The notes: generated from the sequence alone by a model not told the origin. A stretch of 64,000 nt of DNA from Anaeramoeba flamelloides (GCA_027625915.1 JANTQA010000048.1:1860001-1924000), one strand, 5' to 3'. Numbered from the stretch's first letter, positions 39,732 through 53,054 are shown. A program made the numbers and translations.

Positions 39732-42700
39732 ATTAAAAATGTGAAAAAAAAAAAATGATTTTTCTTTTGGGTATTGTAGTTAAAAAATCTATTTTTATTT
39801 TTACAACTTTCGCATTTTTTGATTTAAGTCCTGAATTTAATGGTTTCCATCAAGGTTCATCAAAAAATACTCTTTTTCAAATTCCTTTTTGATGAAAATA
39901 AAAGTCTCCAATCATTTTTGATGAAATACAAATTCAGAAATTGTGAATTATAACAAAAGACTGTTTTGGACTGAGGATCAAGTAACTTTTTTTTTGCCAT
40001 TTTTACAATCAGAATTATTTTTCTTGAAAGGGTCGATAAATTCATAAAAATATCTGAAAAATTTTACCTCATTTTCCATTTTACAAGTTTTTTAAGACAA
40101 ACTTTGAAGAAAGTACTTTAAAACGACAAAAAAGGTTGTAAAATTGGTTGTGGTTCAAAAATGTTCTCTCTATTGAGTTGTTTTAAAAGTTGAGAAATGA
40201 GATTACAAAATGGGAAATTGAACTAAAAATTTTATTAAATATATTTGCATGTATAAAGTAATGAAAAATACGAGACATTTAAATAATCACTGACAAGATA
40301 TTTAATTATGAATATTATGAGAAATTGATATGTAATTTCTTTTATTTTCAATCAAATACTATTTTAATAATCAAACCTATTATATTATAATTCACCCACT
40401 GATTAGAATGATGGTTAATTAAATTACACCATTTCAAAACAATACTTAACCAACCAAAAAACAAGAATAAAAATTGTCATTTTCCAAACTCTTCAGTGAT
40501 GTAAATAAAATGTGTTGAAAACCTTTAACCCATTACAAAAATTTAACTGGTTTTTTTTTTTTGAGACTTGGGCATTGGAAGATAGGGAGTCCCTTATAGA
40601 TTCTTGTTTCAGATTTAAATTGGCTTTAGAGGTTAGTTCTTTGATTTAATTGAAATGATTCAATACTGTTATTTTCCAATTAATAAATAAAATTTTTTAT
40701 TTCATGGTCCAAAATGAATATTAATTATTAGTTTTACAATCAAATTAGCAGAGTAAAAATTTTGCTTTAGAGTTATCCCAGGTAGTTTAATTTAAAGTCT
40801 AAAAAATTCATTTCGAAACCCTTTTGGTTTTGTGAAGATCTTTGGATTTTCAACTTATCAACAAAAAAATATTTAGGCGATTTGAACTAAAAATTTTCAT
40901 TTTTACTCGTAAAATAATAGTAATATTAAATACTTTCGTTTCAAAAATTTCCTCACACTTACACAATTAGTGAGATTTAAATGCTTTTTTTAAAATAAAA
41001 AAAATGTTCTTTTTCTCATTATTTTGTCAAAAAATTATATTATATTCCATCAATATCTTCTTAATTCTTTCTTAATATTTATTGAAAGAAAACTATTTCA
41101 CGTTTACACGTTGTTGCAACTTCATTGATTTCTTTCATTTATTTCTACAGTTCGCAAATATTTTTTTTCAGGAGTTAAATTTTCTTACTGGATAAATATG
41201 TAACCTGGGTTTTTTACACAACGATTGTAAGACTTTATAAAACTCGAATTGTTTTTAAAAAAAAGTTGATCTACTTTAGGCTATCAAACAATTACTTGAG
41301 TATTCTATAGAAAGTTTACTTTAGTGAACTTTGATGGGTTTATTACTCGGCTCATAAAAAGTTTGGTTATTTTACATAATGATTTGATTTCAAATATTTG
41401 CAATTACAAAATAATTTTACATGATATTCACAATTAAAAATCTTTTCAGGGATTATTTTCATTCCCAGTATTTTTTTCACCCCAATAATTGTATTTAACT
41501 CCAAAATAGGAAATAATTTTGCCTTCCTTTTAGATATTTTTTCTGTTATTAATTGAGTTTTCATCTGAAATAGTTGATAATTTGTAAAAAACTCAATTTG
41601 AAAAAGCAAATTGAAAATGAAATGCAAAGTTTCCCCTTTTAAAGTTCATATATAACCAGTTTCAAATTCAAGTAACAAACTTTCAACACAATTTAAAGCA
41701 TAAAAAAAATCTCAAATTTAATTAAATAAGTACCTTTTCCCTTTTTTGAAAAATTTTAATTGTGTAAAATTATTGAAAAATATTTTTTGAGTATCATGGG
41801 ATGTTGAAACTTTGAAACCCAAAAACCGTTCACCTGTTATATTTGTGAAAAGAAAAGAACTAAAAACAAAACAGAGTTGAATCTTGTTTTTTTTCAATTT
41901 TTTTTGGACATTTTTTTAAGATTAAATTATTGGTTTAATTAAATTTGGTTTTGGCTCTAGAAATGTGTAGATGGAATATTTTAAATTAATCAAAGAATAA
42001 ACAAAAAAAATAGGACCCGAAAAGGTGTATTTTTGAAACAAATATTTTCTTTTAGAAAGACCAAACAAGAAATATCACATTTCCAGATAAATTTGTTGAA
42101 ATCAAAGAATCAAACAAAAAAAGGTCAGACCAAAGCCTGTTTTCCAATATTTGTTTTCTTTATCTTTGATATTTGTATGGATCTACTCAAGCGAATATAC
42201 TTGAATTATTCAACCATTACTCTTAATTATTATTTGACAAAACATCTTTTTTCAAATTTGTTATCAAAATTCTTTTTTCAAATAATTTTAGACAACAAAG
42301 AAAAAAAAACGATAATTGCTGCAAAAATTAAATTGAAAAGGGATTGAATCTCGGAAAAAATCCTATAATAGAAGATCTAACCCTAAATAAAAGAAAAATA
42401 CAATAATAAATTTCCACCAGATTCAGAATTATTTTTAGTTTTCATTTTAATAAGGAAAATAAATAATTATAAAATCAAATGAATTTACCCAATAAATCTT
42501 TATTTTGGAAGAGGAATTCAAAAAATATACTATTTTCTTGAACCAAATCTAAATTAGATAACAAAAATGAAAATAGGATTTTTAAAATTCATTTTGGAAA
42601 TTCTTTAGAAATAAACAGTAATTTGTTTTTCAAAAAAATTCCAAACAAAACTTTTTCCAGAAAGAATTAAAAATAAAACTAAGTAAAGAAGATGTAATTG

Positions 42701-43334
42701 GGTCAAACATTAAAGATAAGATTAACAAATAAATGATTTTTATCTTTTTTCTTGGATCATTTTTTTAATTGTTTTTGGGCTCCATTTTTTGGTTCGTCGG
42801 AAATATATTATCTTATAGATATATTCAACTCTTAGATTTATTAAAATATTAATCTATTTGGTTAAAGAAATAAAAAAAAGGACTCAGTTTCGTATAAACG
42901 GTGGTACACAAAATTCAAAATGTGCACTTACCGCTTAAACAAAATCTTATTAATTAAATTTAATTTAGAAAAAAAATCTCAATTTAAAGCAGAAATTTTG
43001 GAATTATTTTTTACAACATTATTTTACTAGAATTCAAATGTTGTACCGTAATGTGGAATTTTTTTTTTAATTTTTATTGAAAGTTTGTGCCTTAAAAGTG
43101 AAACTGATTGTATAAGAATTAATAAGATTTGTATATACAAGAGAACAATTCAACACAACACAATATTTAAAACTTATAACAAATTGTTTCAAGTTAGATT
43201 TATTGATTGAGAGTTTTAGAAATGATCGGAATTTTTTTCAGTAAGAAATGTGTGATTTTTTTCCTTGATTTGGTTTATTTTTAATAAGATTATCCAAGTT
43301 TAAGTCTCTAAAATTTAGTCCATTTTACCATAAA

Positions 43335-43470
43335 AAAATCACAAAAAATGATTTTTTGATCCATATTGGAGAATGTTTTGACATCATTACTTTACATTAT
43401 AAATGGGATTGGAACAAAAAGTTTTGGGGAAATTTGGTGAATTTCATATTAATCCCATAAATTGATGCTT
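43335..43470 (+). repeat. R5 dispersed repeat, copy 2
   Basis: Matches 38690-38825 in order: AAAATGATTTTTTGATCCA, ATTGGAGAAT, ACTTTACATTATAAAT and GGGATTGGAAC. Noncoding. Confidence 0.55.
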
Positions 43471-43964
43471 TTTTGTTATTATCTTTAGTATTATCACACT
43501 TTCTCATCAACAAAGCAAACTGACGTTTCAAAAAGTCAAATTATTCTTGCCAGTGAATCTTATCCCACTAATCGGAAAAATAGACAAGATAAATATAACA
43601 AAAAAATTTATTTCTAAAATTACATCCCAAAAGACAAATTATCTCTTTCGGTTAAATTTGTGACCAGTCTTAATCGGTTTTTATCTAGACAATTGTAAGA
43701 TTCAATTTCAAAGGATCAAATGTTGTAATAAAACAACTTCACATTTGAACTATAAAATCTTTGTTAAAAACTATGTAAAAACTCTTAACAAAGTGAAATT
43801 GAAATCAAAAAATTTTTTAATTTTTTTTAATTTATGAATATTTCTGGTTTTCTCTCTTTTTCTTTTCTTTGTCTTTAAATAACAAAATTTATTTGGATTT
43901 ATAAAGAAAGGGTATCCGATGGTTTATAATATTACCTGAATTATAACAAGAAAAAACTCTAAAA

Positions 43965-44420
43965 ATAGTTAGGCGTTTTTGGAAGCGCCATAGAGTGTCT
44001 AGAGTTTCCAGAATTCAAAAGAATAGAAGGAAAAACTTTGATTTTACATAATTCTTTTAAATTCTGGAAAAGCTAATGGCAATTTATTTTGAGGTTTCCT
44101 GTTTTATTTATGAAGTTTTCTAGTTTTTTTTGAGGTTTTCTATTTTATTTGTGAAGTATTCTAGGTTTTTTTTTCTTATTGAAATAAACAGAAAATTTTA
44201 ATAAATTTTCGGTTTATTTCAAAAAGTGAAAAAAACCTAACGAAAATCTATTGATTTTAGTTATAAATAGAAAACTCAAAAAAAAATAACGAAAATCAAT
44301 TGATTTTACAAACAAACAGAAAAACTCAAGAAAACCTAACCACAGTTTTTCAGGGATTCAAAAGAAGTAAAAACAATGAAAGATTTAACTAAGCTATTTT
44401 AAATTCTGGAAAACATAATA
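43965..44420. repeat. R1 palindromic repeat block
   Basis: Two inverted pairs of the CCAGAATTCAAAAGAAT / ATTCTTTTAAATTCTGG type (44008-44075 and, weaker, 44345-44415) enclose GAGGTTTTCTATTTTATTTG tandem units. A GAAATAAACAGAAAATTTTA hairpin at ~44175 pairs with TTTCGGTTTATTTC. The layout parallels the block at 11605-12110. Confidence 0.6.
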
Positions 44421-45117
44421 GCAAACCAGAGGAAATTTTCTTGAATTACCTCTCAGATATAATAAAAAAAAAATTAATTTTTATTTCAAGATCTTAATCT
44501 TGATTATGAGTGCGGAAAAACATCTAGAATAGGGTTTATTATAGATTCAAAAAATAAGAGACAACAAAATCTCAAATAAAACAGGAACAATGTAGTCTAC
44601 TTTAATAAAATAAGAGACTTCAAAATAGAAAATACCAAAAAAATTCAATTTTTTCATTCTTTTTATCAGTAACAATTTTAAAGGTTAATTTAATTTTTCC
44701 AATTCATCCACAAAACTATCAAACTATTATTCGATAATATTTAAAAAAAAAAGAACTTATTTTTCAGAATTGATAAACAAAGGAATACCTTTCAATTTTG
44801 TTAATTAAGATTTGTAAGGATAATACATATACAGATTTAAACTGTGGAAAAAAAAAATGTGAAAGGTAGCTTTTAAAATATAGAATTTATTTTTTGACTA
44901 CAAAAATTAAAACGAGAACAAAAGAATACTTTTAATTCAAAATCTTATTTAATTTTGACTCTTCATGAGAGATAATTATCAATTATCCACCGATGTTAAC
45001 TCTTGAATTTGGAATCAGTCTTCACGAATTTTTATATAACAACCTTAATTAAGAGTAAAAAAAAAAAATTTTTCATTTTTTTATCAACAACCTTGAAACA
45101 CTAAAACAAATTTATTT

Positions 45118-48100
45118 ATGAGTGAAGAATTTATTGATGGATTTCCAGTTCGACTTCTTGGAAAATTGTCACGATCTGAGCTAAAGAAATTAACAGATTC
45201 ACAAAAGAAAAAAAGAAATCAATTAAGGAATCGTCTTTATAAAAATCGATCAAGAAATAAAAAAAAAGATGCTTTGGATCTGCTGAAAAAAAAAAAAGAA
45301 GAACAAGAAAACAAAAATAAAAACTTACAAAAACAATTTGAAGAATTGAAAAACGAACAACCAAAACTTGAGGTTTGTTTTGAAAAAAAATTTTACAAAT
45401 TCTTTTTTTTTTATTTTTACTTAATTTTTTTTTCTCTATTTTTATTAACAATTGGGTGCGGAAAAGAAGATGAACAAGAAAATTAATCCAAAACCCAAAA
45501 TAGAAAAAGATCTTGTGTAATATTTAACAATATTTACACTTTCTGGTTTTGCAATTACATTCGTTCTTACAATGTGAACAAAAAGTTCGTTTCTCAATTA
45601 AACAAAAGCCTTCAATTTGGCTTTGTTATTCTAAAAATGATCAAGTCTTGCAAAAGACAGAACAGACTTTCTCACAAAGTTAAAAACCAAAAGCTTGACA
45701 AATATACCCCGAAGAGGGCTGAACCGATTAAATAGTATAGTTTTTGTGATACGGCTATTTTAAAATGATGAGTACTAAAGGTTCTCAAAAATGTTGTTCA
45801 AACTTCTTGGTTCAATCTTTGAAGTACTGTGAGTAGTAACATATTACAAAACTTTCAGTTCGTCACGCTTTTAAAGCATCAGTAATTTATTCAAAGTTTT
45901 CTTTATGAAAAATATCTTTTTCAAAGAAAATTCTAAAATTCTCTCAAACACTCGTCAGGAACCTGAGTAACCACTTTTTGAGAATTAAAAGACAATTGTT
46001 TTTGGAAAGAATAAAAAAAATTAAAACAAGAAGGTAAACAAAACATCAAAAAATGAAACCAAAACAAAAAAAAATTGAATTTTAAAAAATAAAACAATTT
46101 TAAAAGAACAAAATCAAAAACCATGGCAATTTCTACGTGTCCATGATCGATTGAAAAATTACCATATTCTCCCACAAACTCATACAAACAAGACAGCTGC
46201 CATTATAATAACCCTTTCTACTGTTAGTGCAAATGTTTCGCTTAGTAAAATCACTTTGTAATTTTAATTTTATTTTCAATTTTGAATCCAGCACTTTTTA
46301 AAAAAAAAAAAAAACCAGATCCAAATCTATATTGTTCTTGTTGTTGAAGAAGATTCATGTTAAAGGTTTTAAGAAATCTACCGAAAGAGATAAATATTTA
46401 GATTTATAATGGCTTTTTTCAATACAAAAAATAATTTGAAACAAAGGATACAAGTTTTTTAACTCAAAGAATTAAGATAAAACATTAATGCACCTTTTTG
46501 TTTCAATTGTTAAATGATTTCTTATAACCATTTGACAAAAATGAAATGGAACTTTGTTTATCTATGGAATTAATTATTAATAAGCAGAGTTATTCTGTGA
46601 TATTTGGCAAAATAATCTCCATTATATGTACTTAGTAGCAACAAAATAACAACTTATATTAGAGATCGCAGTGATTGAAAATAACCATAAAAACCTCATA
46701 GCTGTGGTAGTGAGTGAGCTTTCGTCGTTATTTTGTAAAGAATTGGTTTAGTCTGAGATTATTGGGGAAATAGTGTTGAATAAGGTGGGTTATTTGTAGA
46801 TAATAATAATAATTAATAACAAAAAAATAAAAAAACAATTTAGAAAATAAAAAATGTTTTTATTTAATTTTTTCTCTCTATTACCCGATCTACTTGTTTA
46901 TTAAGTAATTTACAACAATCGCCATCTACTTCTTAAAGCTGCTAATTTAGAAAGACCCCAAAATGTCAAAATTAAAAAGTCTTTTGGTTCTTCTATCTTT
47001 AAAATTTGAATAAAAAATTTTCTTCTTGTTGTTCTTCTAATACATCATGATATTTTCCCAAATGAAGATCATTTCTTAATTTCCTTAATTTGTTATTTTA
47101 AAACATTAATTTGTTATTTTAAAACATTATTTGCCCCTGTAAATTCAAAAAAGTCTAAATCAGGAAATTTTGGAATACTTTTTCTGTGCAAATTTTATTT
47201 AAAAGTACACGACTAAACAATAATATAACTGCTTTCTTACTATCCCATTTATACTGCTGCCCGTTTTTCTGTTTGAACCAAGTGAAAATTTTTCATGTTA
47301 ACAAATACAATTAGTTAAATTGTATTTTGATAATATCATTAATGATCTAATTATTGTTATTATTATTTTCTTTTTGTATAAATTCTTTCCACATCGTTTT
47401 TATAATAACATTGATCAATATTCAGGTATTTTTTGGTAATGAACGTTTTATAAATTCTTTAAGTTATTTTTCTTGAGATATAATTTAATTCATTTCTGTT
47501 TCTTCTGTTTTGATAAATAATTTTGATTATTTTCTTCATCTTCTTTCAAAAGATCTTTTTTATTAGTAATTATTTGGGAAAAAAAGTGAAACTGGAAAAA
47601 AAATTAAACACGATTTTTAATTGAAAATATTACTAAAACCGAAAACGAAAAGGTAAATCAATTAAAAAAAGAAAAAAAATTAACTTTCAAGAATAATTTA
47701 TTATATTATTTCCAATCAAATCAAAAAAAACGATTAAAATCTCCTTTTTTATCGAAAAACTGATAGAGTTATTTTGGGATCGCAAAAATAGTCAATTTTT
47801 ATCAACAAATTTTCAATAATCAAACAAAAGAAAAAACCCTTACCAAAAGATAGTATTATGAGAAAAACTGTTATTGGGCCCAGTTCTCCATTTTGACTTT
47901 CATCATTTATTTTTTCTTTTATTAATTGATTTTACTTTTCATTTTCAGGTTTCTGTAATTTACAATTAAAAATCGTGTTGAATTTTTTTTTCAATTTTCA
48001 CTTTTTTTCCCAAATCACAGGTGCAAAAACTGATGTCTTAATATTTTAAGTTTTTTTACTAAATTTGTCAATTTTCCAAAAACTATAAAACTTTTCCTAT

Positions 48101-49100
48101 GCGCCCCGACGGGAGAGGTTTCTTGTCGGTGGGATATGGGGTTTCTAATAGCAAAAATTCGATTTAATAATAGAATAAAAATGTTTGGGGTTGTTTTTGT
48201 TTTCTGATTTCTAAAAATTATTTTCGATTTTTGAATTTCTGTTTCTTCCCCCAAACATTTTTATTCGATTATTAAATTCATTTTTTTGTTATTATAAAAC
48301 TCATGTCTGTTGATGAGAAACCTAACCTTGTGGGTGCATAGGAAAAGTTTTATAGTTTTTGGAAAATTGACAAATTTAGTAAAAAAACTTAAAATATTAA
48401 GACATCAGTTTTTGCACATGTGATGGTAACTTTTTTTCAAAATTTTTAAATTTTATTTTATTTTTATTTTTTGTGAAAAATAAAATTTTGAATTAATTTT
48501 AAAAAAAAATAATCAAAAATTAACCAAAAATATGTTGAGAGTATATTTTTTTTTTAGTTAAATTGGCTTTTCTTTTGTTGGCTTTCTTACTGCTTTTGAT
48601 GGATTTAACTTGAAAAAAATTAGATATACTTTGATCACAACCAAATTAGCATATACTCTAGTTAAACAGGTTTCCTAGGTGAATATAACACTTTTGGACA
48701 AAGATTTAAACTCTGCTAAATTGGTCATTTGATGTATTTAACATAATTTAATGTGTCAAAATGATACGAATAATCTTATTATTTTTTAGCAATCGTTAAT
48801 ACTATGATTTTTAATTTATCTATTTATTTATTTTATTTTTTTTGAAATCAAAGTTTAATCAATTATTATTATCTTTTATTATTTTCTATTTAAATAATAT
48901 TTTTATAGTTAGAATTAAAGCGTCTTAAACAAGAAATTTTAAAAATAAAACAAAAATCAAATCGAAATATTACAACTAAAACCCCTCGAAAAGAAAATAT
49001 AATAAATAGAAAACAATTAAATGCAAAGGTAAACCAATTTTCAAAAACTGCAATCGGGCCAATTACTGATAATTCACAAATGGGATTTTCTTTTAATTAG
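45118..49100 (+). CDS. Small bZIP-type transcription factor, split by a 3.5 kb intron
   Basis: Exon 45118-45372 encodes MSEEFIDGFPVRLLGKL, then a basic region with the bZIP signature N-x7-R (NRLYKNRSR) and the start of a coiled coil. An exon at 48909-49100 (acceptor TTATAG) continues LELKRLKQEILKIKQK and ends ...QMGFSFN at TAG. Joined in phase 0 they give 148 residues. From the basic Arg, heptad positions +10, +24, +31 and +38 are Leu, +17 is Gln, and after the junction +45 is Leu and +52 Ile, so the zipper register crosses the splice site. The donor would be the unusual GTTTGT; without splicing the frame ends at 45486 after a Phe-rich, intron-like tail. bZIP proteins dimerise and bind DNA in the nucleus. 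Extra exons within the intron cannot be excluded. Confidence 0.6.
47620..47884 (+). pseudogene. Diverged partial duplicate of the bZIP terminal exon
   Basis: Reads NITKTENEKVNQL at ~47630-47670 and KTVIGPSSPF before a TGA at ~47848-47884. The terminal exon has NITTKT...AKVNQFSKTAIGPIT contiguously at ~48960-49065. The two motifs are here separated by about 170 bp with in-frame stops between them. It is either a decayed tandem copy or an unused or alternative last exon. Similarity was judged by eye and is short. Confidence 0.35.
48015..48423. mobile_element. Foldback/MITE-like element with 88 bp terminal inverted repeats
   Basis: Bases 48015-48102 and 48336-48423 are inverted complements, with one mismatch in 88 by direct reading. 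Inside them the arms continue as a weaker inverted repeat (for example ATTTAATAAT-GAATAAAAAT and its complement, 48164-48194 versus 48248-48278) around a ~55 bp loop. No coding capacity. It is probably a non-autonomous DNA transposon or foldback element. No clear target duplication. Confidence 0.8.
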
Positions 49101-52100
49101 AATAAAAGCATAAAAACCAATAAACAAACAGCCACAATTAAATATAATTTATTATTTCCTTCAAACAGACTATTGTATAAAGCTCAAAAAATATTTCGTC
49201 GTGATTTAAAATAAAAAAATTGACTTAATATTACCCTATAAAACTAATAAAAAATTTGATATTACATTAATAATTTCATTAATTGAAGATGTTTATCAAC
49301 TATTTTTAAAACTTTCAATTTAGTAAATTTTTTCTACTTATTATTTTAGCTTAAACCTCAGACTATTTAGAAATTAGATCATTTTTCTTTTAACTTCCCA
49401 TTCAAATTTTTTTGAATACCAAAATTCAATTTTTGAAAAAAAAAAAATCTTTTTATTTATTAAATGAATGAAGAGAGTGATTAAAGAAAAATTTATTAAT
49501 TTTCTTTTTTTATTTATTATTATTTATTTAATGAATGAAGAGACTAATTAAAGAAAAAAACATTTAAAATGTCAATAAGAAGCAATTGGTAAAAAATCAA
49601 AAAAAAAAAAAAAATTTCTTTCTTTAATTAAGAAAGAACACCCAAAATCACAGCCACGATACTTTTGGTTGATTTAATTTAATTTGATTCATGATCATGA
49701 ATGTTCATTTTGGGAATATTTGTTTAATTTTTATAATTTCTTTTTTCTTTTTGATCTGATTTGCTTTAAATTTATGTGAATTTTTTGTCTATGCTTTTTG
49801 GTTTTTATTTTCAAGTTACCCATACTTTCGTGTTTCAGTGTCTCAGTATTACTAAGTAACGACTTGATCTCTTTCCTTTGTAACTTTTTTTTCCGAATTT
49901 ATTGAAAATTCAGATAGGGGAAAAATGGAAAAATAAATAAAAATAAATAATTATAAAGTAGTCAAAAAGACACGTGTTCAGAGTATAAAATTCTTGTATT
50001 AAAATAAAACCCTTTACTTTTTTTTTTTTCTGACTACAAAACAAAAAATAATTCGATATTTGATTGTATACTTAATGCCAAATCACTTTTGAAAGTAAAC
50101 TAATAATTTTTTTGAAAAATTATCAGAATAAAAAATGAATAAAATTATTTTTTAAATATTTATTTTTTCCAATTTTTTTGAAAATTTAATCTTTTTCAAG
50201 TTAGCGAAAAAATTATTTCTATTTTTTGAGATAAATTTAACATTTGATTGATCTTGAATTTTTCGAATTTTGTTTGTTCGTAATAATAGAATATTATGAA
50301 ACCAAAGTAATCTTTACTAATTATTGATTGTGGGTTTATTTGACCATTTAAAGTGTAAGTGTTCTTAAAAAAGGGTGAAATGTCGCTTTTAATACGTAAA
50401 ACCAATTTGTAAAGTATTTACATGTTATTTTAACATCATTTGATCAAAAGAATATTAATATTAATAATAGTGTGTCTACAATTGTGTAGTAAGAAAACAA
50501 GAAAAAAAAATAATATGGGAGGAAAATTTATTGAAATTTCAATAACAAATTGTGATTTATCAAATAGTAGATACCATCAACTTTATTTTATTTTAGTTTA
50601 TATTGAGAATAGTATTTTTAGATACTAATATAAGCTATTCCAAAAATTTATCTTCATCAGATGAAAACTATTTGGTAAAATTGTGTATTTGGAAATATCT
50701 TTTTAGTTCAATACCACAATTGGAAATAGGGAATGTTTTAATAAATAGAGTTTTTACGATTTTTCACGGATAAATAAAAACTTTCATGTATTTATACAAA
50801 TTTTGGCAATAGTAAACGTGACGTCGGTTTTAATTGTTGATCTAAAAGGTATTTTCAATATAAAATCTTTTAGCGTATCACAATACTTTTGTGAAATTTG
50901 ATTTTTTTTTTTAAACTTGAAAGATTGATATTCACCTAACAATTTTTTTCGAAAAATTATTATTATTTTATAAAGATAATTAGAAATGATATTTCTTATT
51001 AACAAAATGTGTGCAATTGCATGCAACTCTTTATTTATCTCTGAAATTCTACTTACTCTATTTTTTTACAACACTTATATTTACGCTCGTCATAAAACTT
51101 CAAAAATAGTGATAATGTTTAAAAAATCCTGAGAAAGTTTTAAGACTGGCGATTATTTTTTATAAATCGTGATATAAAATAAAATTATGTTAATCATCAA
51201 TATCTGGATAAAGATACAAATATTGAGATTCTAAAAATTATAACAACTGATCAAACATTGTGATAAAAAATTAAGCACTAGAAAATCTTTGATGGCTTAT
51301 AGGCAAATTCAATAATATTTTGAACAAGAAAAATTTTTGTTTGATTAAAAAAAAATTTGAAAAAATATTAAATATTTTTTTAAGAAAGAATAAAATAGAA
51401 AATAAATAAATAAAGTATTAGAAGAAGAGTTTTATAGTCTTTGTGTTTATAATTTGTTGAAATATCTACCAACCTTTATGTCAACATTATTTATTATAAT
51501 ATGAAGATATTAGTTTCTCAATCTAATGTCAGCTTCAAATTTAAGACACTTTCTATCAACTACATTTAGTAATCTTCCTCCATAGGTGTAGTTTTTTTTT
51601 GGATAAATTTTTTTTTAAAATAGTTTTTTTGACTTTTTTAAAGCCTTTTTTGTAAATCTTTTTCTTTTTCGAACTAATTTCCCAAATATTTAATTTCTTA
51701 TATTTTGGTATATTTTTAAATTTTTTATAAATATTTTGTAATTCTAAATTCTTGAATAATTTTATGATGTATTCTTGATTTGTTGTTGATATCTGAGATT
51801 GGTCTATGAGTTAAAAAAAAAAAAAAAATTATATCAACAAAATTTCACAAATAATTATTAAATTTTTACAAAAAAAATAAAATGAAAAAATACAGATTAT
51901 TTCACATACTGTACTAAACTTTCTTTTAAAGATAATCTTGATTTTCCTATGATAAAAAAGTAAATATATATATGAATCTCCTCAAGAATTATTCTGATCA
52001 TATCTTTTCTCCTTTAATCAATGTTGACTTAGTAACCAAGCTCAATTAATTCTAGAATACTTTTTCAGGTTGGTACTTTCCGTAAATATATAAAAATAAA

Positions 52101-53054
52101 AGTGACACTCTGAAATAAAACAAGTTAAACTTTTTTTTTTCAATCAATTTTTATCAAAATTTTAACCCTCAAGATTTTTTTTCCCTTATAACCAATAATT
52201 ATTTTTTAATTCCAAGAGAAATGACCATTTCTGTTACGTACTTAGAATCGCCAAGCCTCCTCTTCTAATCAAAATGTTCCTACTTTTTCACAAATATGAG
52301 TTGTTTACAAAAAAAGTCAAAAATAAACTTATAACCTAAAAATTATCTACAATTTACTTTTTTAGAAAAATCATCAGAAAAGCAAACAAGGACTTTAAAA
52401 AGAAAAAAAATTCAATGTGGTGTAGGTATTTAGTTTGTGACAGAAAAATATAAATAAAATTATCTCCTTAATCCATAGAAAACAAAAAATTACACATACT
52501 TTTTATTACCTTAACATTTTCTGATTCAAAACTTAATAAGTTAGCAAACGACAAACATTGAATTATAATTACAAACCTCAAATAATAATAATTGTTTATA
52601 CAAGGTATTTTACACAACTGAATAAATGAGAAATTTTGGATTTTACTTGTTTCAATTATTTTTTAATACTTGATCTCTGAGCAATTTTTCAACAAACACT
52701 ACCCCTGTTGTTCAACTAATGTTTTATGTTTTTAAGAAGAATGAGAACAAAATAAAATTAGGGTTTATTATTATTGGATATCCAGTTAAAAAAAAATTGC
52801 CACCTTGAAGATACTTTTCTTGAATTAAAGAAAGTAAAGAGTTCACACCAAAAATTGTCAATTTTTTTTGTTACAAAAAAGAATCCAGAAAAGATTTTTT
52901 AGAGAACTAAAATGCAAAAAATGTTTGGAAAAAATTTTTTTGAATTTTCTCATTTTTTATCTAATTTGTATTATTTTTCAATTTTTTTTAACAAATCTTG
53001 GTTGACGAAATTTCTTGATTAAAAGCAAAACCGAACCTCTGTTTAAAATTCTGA
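49101..53054. other. 4 kb spacer between the bZIP gene and BEACH gene B
   Basis: AT-rich DNA with simple A/T runs. A possible degenerate copy of the short hairpin element lies at ~49955-50015 (TTCAGAGTATAAAATT), and an open minus-strand stretch that could be an exon at 51563-51803. Nothing else was recognised. Confidence 0.5.
51563..51803 (-). CDS. Possible orphan terminal exon, basic protein
   Basis: On the minus strand a frame of about 80 codons runs from just after a T-rich tract (15 T) and two candidate acceptors (CATAG, CTCAG) to a TGA. It encodes Lys-rich sequence including NIPKYKKLNIWEISSKKKK and ends LHLWRKITKCS. There is no ATG near its start, so it would be a last exon whose upstream exons I could not find. 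An 80-codon open frame is long for 80% AT DNA, but A-rich runs lengthen open frames by chance. No family recognised. Confidence 0.25.

Larger units (their letters stand above)
39732..45117. other. 5.4 kb spacer between the divergent RCC1 and bZIP genes
   Basis: The flanking genes point away from each other, so this must contain both 5' regions. It holds R5 copy 2 (43335-43470) and the R1 block at 43965-44420. No coding sequence was recognised; the longest open frames (about 40.0, 41.5 and 42.2 kb) have no family-like content. Confidence 0.5.
45373..48908 (+). other. 3.5 kb intron of the bZIP gene
   Basis: Holds a faint minus-strand coding remnant (~47000-47290), a 21 bp direct duplication of TTAATTTGTTATTTTAAAAC (47088-47130), a diverged copy of the gene's own last exon (~47620-47884) and a foldback element (48015-48423). 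Confidence 0.55.

Noticed and set aside
37347-42347. Open frames of 75-105 codons at 36.8, 37.4, 41.4 and 42.1 kb as genes
   Set aside because: Composition is intron/spacer-like, no domains or splice partners were recognised, and two lie inside the RCC1 intron.
48100-48160. tRNA-like GC-rich stretch in the bZIP intron
   Set aside because: No cloverleaf arms or T-loop consensus; the stretch is explained as part of the foldback element's arm.
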